Shown piece after piece: positions 5,578-8,516 of a stretch of 8,516 nucleotides of DNA. How positions within the stretch are numbered: position 1 is the stretch's first letter; every line of letters begins with the position of its first letter. Both the position numbers and the translations under genes were made by a program. Location of the stretch: NCBI GenBank assembly GCA_964635875.1, contig CAZWRK010000154.1, forward strand, positions 1-8,516. The letters are read 5' to 3'. This DNA comes from CAZWRK01 sp964635875 (GTDB taxonomy: Bacteria > Pseudomonadota > Gammaproteobacteria > Burkholderiales > Aquaspirillaceae). A model generated the notes under the pieces. It saw only the letters and a program-made list of their open reading frames with translations. It was not told where the DNA came from and did no database searches.

Positions 5578-7604
5578 TATGGATTACCTTTCTGATTAGC
5601 ACCCAAGAGATAACACTCAATATCTCTAGTTAAATTGGGAAGCTGTGATGAATTAATATATTGTAAGAGTGGATACATTTTGTTGTATTTATCAAGTTTT
5701 TCTTTAGTCTTATTTACTCGTTGAGTAGCATTAAAATTATGGACTACATTCCAAGAATAAAAAAGATTTAGCATCTGATAGTTTTTGTTATAATCGTTTG
5801 ATAGTTTTTCAAGTTCTGCTACATCTTGGTCTAATCCTCCGAAGTATTTTGCGATTTTGGAGTTAAGTTTAATAACACGAACTAAAGAATGATGTTTAAT
5901 TTCATTCCAGTCACGATTACCGTGATACAATTTCTCCATTAATATTGTATTCGTTTTGAAGAATTTTTCAATCTCAGTTTCTAAATTTTGCATATTTTGA
6001 CTCGTTACTTTATCAAGATGTGCCCTTTTAACACCGAAAATATCATCCTTAATAGACATAAAAGTTAAGAGTGATTCAAGTTTATCTGGAGAAATTTCTT
6101 GGTCTTTATATAAGATTCTATTATTATAGATACCTATGTAAAATCCAGAATCATTTTCTAAATCTACTTCATCATCTTTCCAGTAAGAACCTGCATACAC
6201 ACTCTGACATTTCTTGTCAAATTTAAGAACTTTAGACTTATGTCTGTTCGACGTAGTTGTTTTAGCTATTTCTGGTTTTGGTAAAGAAGAAGCAAGTAAC
6301 AATCTATCTTTTGTTATACCAAATAAATCGACATGACTTTGTTCTTCGCCTACAGGAATTAAAAACGCTTTTCTTATTGTGGAGTCTTCTAGATATTTTT
6401 TAATTCTTTGTCTTAAATAAGAACATTTATCTTCAACAATAAATACTACGCCTTCTTCTGGTGAAATACCATTAGTAGTAAATACTCTAGTTCCATATCT
6501 TCTTTCTTGATAAGAAAACACAAGATTAATACTTACATTTCTTTTTTTACCAGGATTAAGTGGGTCATCTTCTACAATTGTTTTTTTAGGATAATAAGAC
6601 TCGTCCAGACTTCTATTTAAATAATTAACCTTTATAAAGGAATATTTTTGTTTAGCTGGACGATAAGCAATAACGGCGTCCCACCAACAACTTTGCTTAT
6701 CCACATCTTTTTTAACTAAATCTTCAACACTCTCTTTAATTTTAGCAAGTTTTTTCTCAATACTTTTGATTGTATTTTGATTGAAAGATAATCCTTCTCT
6801 GTTAGGTTGAGGTTCGATTTCACCAATATTAAAAATCAATCTCATACCGGGAATATTAATAATTTCTTTAAATTGACCAGTATAATTCGATAGAGAATAA
6901 GCAACATTACCCATAATAGCAAAACTGTCATAATTATCAACAGTTTCCCATCCATCTCCCTTAACAACCACTTTTTCAGGTGGAATATTTAAAGTAGCTC
7001 CTTTAATTATAGGTCTTGTTTTGAAGAATCGATAAACAAAGGATGCTTCAGTGGCAAACTGACTAACGTCATATTTACTAACAGCTATCTTAATTTCTAA
7101 ACCAGTTGGTTCGTCCGAATCTTCTGAATGCATGAGAGAACATGTTGGAATACCCTCATCATTCTTAGCTAGAATATAAGTACTTTTCTTACCACCATGA
7201 ATTGAAATTACGATATAATTATCGCAGTATGCAAATGGAGACTTACTACCAAGTCCAAAAGCGCCACCAAATTCATTTGAATTATCTTTAGTAGAATCAA
7301 AGAATGTAGTATACAGATTCATTACGTCATGATGAGACAAACCTGGACCATAATCACGAATTGAGAAATTATTATCCCAATGCGATGGAAGATTCACAAG
7401 GAATGGTGTTGATTCTTTCTTAAGTAACTGATGTGCTTCATAAGCATTTGTTGATAGTTCACGAATAACTGCGCGAATTTTATTCGAATACATCTTATCC
7501 ATAAGAACAGTAAAAGCTTTAGCGTTAACTTTAATTTTAAGCTGTTCTGTCTTTGATGGGTCAATAGTATTAATTGTTTTTTGTTGCGTTGATACTAATT
7601 GCAT
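5577..7604 (-). CDS. rIIA: rIIA-like protein with GHKL (Bergerat) ATPase fold
   Basis: A 675-aa protein; T4 rIIA is about 725 aa. The N-terminal GHKL ATP-binding fold is complete: N-box RELSTNAYEAH with E49 and N53, G1 box RDYGPGLS (83-90), and G2 box GAFGLGSKSPF (114-124). A second conserved element typical of rIIA, EPQPNREGLSF, lies at 264-274. The C-terminal half is lysine-rich and mostly helical with no motif I know. In T4, rIIA works with rIIB at or near the membrane to influence lysis inhibition and phage exclusion; no membrane segment is obvious here, so location is inferred. AAGGA lies about 9 bases before the ATG. It overlaps rIIB by one base (TAATG) and starts 40 bases after the macro-domain gene. 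Confidence 0.9.
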   Translation of the reverse strand: MQLVSTQQKTINTIDPSKTEQLKIKVNAKAFTVLMDKMYSNKIRAVIRELSTNAYEAHQLLKKESTPFLVNLPSHWDNNFSIRDYGPGLSHHDVMNLYTTFFDSTKDNSNEFGGAFGLGSKSPFAYCDNYIVISIHGGKKSTYILAKNDEGIPTCSLMHSEDSDEPTGLEIKIAVSKYDVSQFATEASFVYRFFKTRPIIKGATLNIPPEKVVVKGDGWETVDNYDSFAIMGNVAYSLSNYTGQFKEIINIPGMRLIFNIGEIEPQPNREGLSFNQNTIKSIEKKLAKIKESVEDLVKKDVDKQSCWWDAVIAYRPAKQKYSFIKVNYLNRSLDESYYPKKTIVEDDPLNPGKKRNVSINLVFSYQERRYGTRVFTTNGISPEEGVVFIVEDKCSYLRQRIKKYLEDSTIRKAFLIPVGEEQSHVDLFGITKDRLLLASSLPKPEIAKTTTSNRHKSKVLKFDKKCQSVYAGSYWKDDEVDLENDSGFYIGIYNNRILYKDQEISPDKLESLLTFMSIKDDIFGVKRAHLDKVTSQNMQNLETEIEKFFKTNTILMEKLYHGNRDWNEIKHHSLVRVIKLNSKIAKYFGGLDQDVAELEKLSNDYNKNYQMLNLFYSWNVVHNFNATQRVNKTKEKLDKYNKMYPLLQYINSSQLPNLTRDIECYLLGANQKGNP

Positions 7605-7644
7605 TATTAATCCTTAAAAATCTTTATTTTCAGTTTACGTATAA

Positions 7645-8166
7645 TTATTTTTCTTCATATTGATAAATAACAACGTCGTGTTCAGCCCACACTTCTTTAA
7701 TAATAGGAACAATATCCTTTTGAAAATCTGCTCCAGCCCTTAATCCACAAAATTCTGGACCAATAATTGTTACATCATCTCCATCATCTTTTAAAGAATA
7801 AGCTAAATCAGAAACACTAACCATCGCTTCTTTCATAGCCCACAATCTTACTGGTTTTACTAAGACATTATTTAATAACTTTCTACCTGGACGTTTTTGA
7901 CCAACACAATTACATACAATGGTATTTCCATACGGAACAAACTGAACTTCACCTAATTCGGCAGGAATCTTTTCTCCTCTAAAATCACAAAAATGATATC
8001 CCTTTCTACCCCAGTTTACATATTGTTCAACACTACCAGCAAAATGATTATTTATAGCAACGGCAACTCCAGAACCAAAATAGAATCCAGAATTAACGCA
8101 GTGAACGAGAAGTTGTATACCTTTCTCTTTTGCTTTTGTAACATCGCCAGTTTTAAAAGTCAACAT
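7645..8166 (-). CDS. Macro domain protein (ADP-ribose / Appr-1''-p type)
   Basis: A 173-aa single macro domain. The ligand-binding signatures are in order: GDVTKA (7-12), VHCVNSGFYFGSGVAVAI (21-38) with N25 and the GSGVA loop, and the phosphate-loop counterpart IIGPEFCGLRAGADF (134-148). This arrangement resembles the Poa1p/ADP-ribose-1''-phosphate phosphatase branch. Family members bind ADP-ribose and can hydrolyse Appr-1''-p or remove ADP-ribose from proteins or nucleic acids. Here it could recycle ADP-ribose products made during infection or undo host ADP-ribosylation defences; this is inference. A strong AGGAGAT (8177-8171) lies just upstream of the ATG. It is the first minus-strand gene of the visible cluster and diverges from the plus-strand HTH gene. 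Confidence 0.88.
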   Translation of the reverse strand: MLTFKTGDVTKAKEKGIQLLVHCVNSGFYFGSGVAVAINNHFAGSVEQYVNWGRKGYHFCDFRGEKIPAELGEVQFVPYGNTIVCNCVGQKRPGRKLLNNVLVKPVRLWAMKEAMVSVSDLAYSLKDDGDDVTIIGPEFCGLRAGADFQKDIVPIIKEVWAEHDVVIYQYEEK

Positions 8167-8170
8167 TCAA

Positions 8171-8177
8171 ATCTCCT
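8171..8177 (-). promoter_or_regulatory. Strong ribosome binding site of the macro-domain gene
   Basis: AGGAGAT, with 4 bases between it and the ATG at 8166, is one of the best Shine-Dalgarno matches in the window. It suggests independent, efficient initiation for the first gene of the minus-strand cluster. Confidence 0.6.
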
Positions 8178-8191
8178 AAATTAGTTAGTTT

Positions 8192-8234
8192 TGTTCAATT
8201 TTTGCGTATTAATAAATGTAACTGTTCAATTTTT
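8192..8234. repeat. Direct repeat TGTTCAATTTTT in the divergent intergenic region
   Basis: The 12-mer TGTTCAATTTTT occurs exactly at 8192-8203 and 8223-8234, 31 bases apart, within the 82-base gap between the macro gene and the plus-strand HTH gene. Read on the minus strand each copy contains TTGAAC, resembling a -35 hexamer, but no well-spaced -10 follows. It could be paired operator or promoter elements, or a duplication scar from mobile-gene insertion. Confidence 0.5.
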
Positions 8235-8248
8235 AGAAAGTAAAAATA

Positions 8249-8516
8249 ATGAAACATAAAGAAAAAATTTTAGAATTACGGTCTCAAGGTTTGTCGTATG
8301 AAGAAATTAAGAATAGGTTAGGATGTTCTAAAGGAACGATTGCCTATCATTGTGGTAATCATCAAAAAGAGAAAAATAAAGATAGATATAAACAATTTTG
8401 TAAATTATCTCATCCATTTAAAAAGAAAATAGAACATTATTGTTGTGATATTGAATATAACATAATAACAAACAAAACAATAAGAATTATAAGACATAAA
8501 ATATATAGATTTTTAA
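8249..8516 (+). CDS. Helix-turn-helix N-terminus of a probable HNH homing endonuclease, cut by the right edge
   Basis: An open frame from ATG 8249 to the edge, 89 codons with no stop. Residues about 4-36 form a helix-turn-helix: KEKILELRSQGLSYEEI, then LGCSKGTIAYHC, followed by a basic stretch (QKEKNKDRYK). This 'SYxEIxxxLGCSKGTIxYHC' start is familiar from phage HNH homing endonucleases, where it recognises DNA and an HNH nuclease domain follows. That domain would lie outside the window, so nuclease identity is inferred and a simple DNA-binding protein is possible. Only a weak AGAAAG precedes the start. It is the only plus-strand gene here, an orientation that fits a mobile insertion into a minus-strand cluster. 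Confidence 0.75.
   Translation, partial: MKHKEKILELRSQGLSYEEIKNRLGCSKGTIAYHCGNHQKEKNKDRYKQFCKLSHPFKKKIEHYCCDIEYNIITNKTIRIIRHKIYRFL

Noticed and set aside
7993..8184. Plus-strand 63-codon frame
   Set aside because: It is antisense to the macro-domain ligand-binding motifs and to the strong ribosome site of that gene.
1..8516. CRISPR array, insertion sequence or integrase
   Set aside because: No regularly spaced repeats, transposase or recombinase motifs are visible on either strand.

Overview
This AT-rich window looks like part of the genome of a tailed bacteriophage of the T4-like (myovirus) type. The best evidence is an adjacent rIIA-rIIB pair in T4 order. Supporting signs are tightly packed genes with 1-, 4- and 11-base overlaps, HNH-type endonuclease genes at both ends, and phage-style Shine-Dalgarno sites. 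The host cannot be named. The proteolysis tag encoded by the RNA gene described below ends in YALAA, an ending familiar from gammaproteobacteria and also found in Bacteroidota. The strong Shine-Dalgarno sites lean towards a proteobacterium, but this is inference.

Almost everything is read leftwards on the minus strand. In order of transcription: a macro-domain protein (8166-7645); an rIIA-like GHKL ATPase-fold protein (7604-5577); an rIIB-like protein (5577-4492); a single-domain glycosyltransferase (4484-3630); three small unknown proteins (67, 72 and 78 aa, 3633-2986); a large glycosyltransferase/methyltransferase fusion (2989-1004); a complete one-piece tmRNA gene (ssrA, 990-711); an HNH endonuclease-like protein (631-50); and the first 17 codons of another gene that leaves the window (53-1). 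From rIIB to the fusion the genes overlap or nearly touch, suggesting one operon with translational coupling. On the plus strand, a helix-turn-helix gene resembling the N-terminus of phage HNH homing endonucleases starts at 8249 and runs off the right edge.

The most notable element is the tmRNA, which is too short and non-coding to show up as a gene in a protein-only view. It has a 7-bp acceptor stem with the G3-U70 alanine identity pair, a canonical T-arm, an H-type pseudoknot 11 nt before the resume codon, and an unusually short tag reading frame (ATYALAA-stop). The CCA end is not encoded.

A plausible but untested reading is a module for keeping an infected cell productive. The tmRNA would rescue stalled ribosomes, the rII proteins would counter exclusion or premature lysis, and the macro-domain enzyme would handle ADP-ribose-type metabolites or marks. 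The two glycosyltransferases would modify phage DNA, virion or cell surface.
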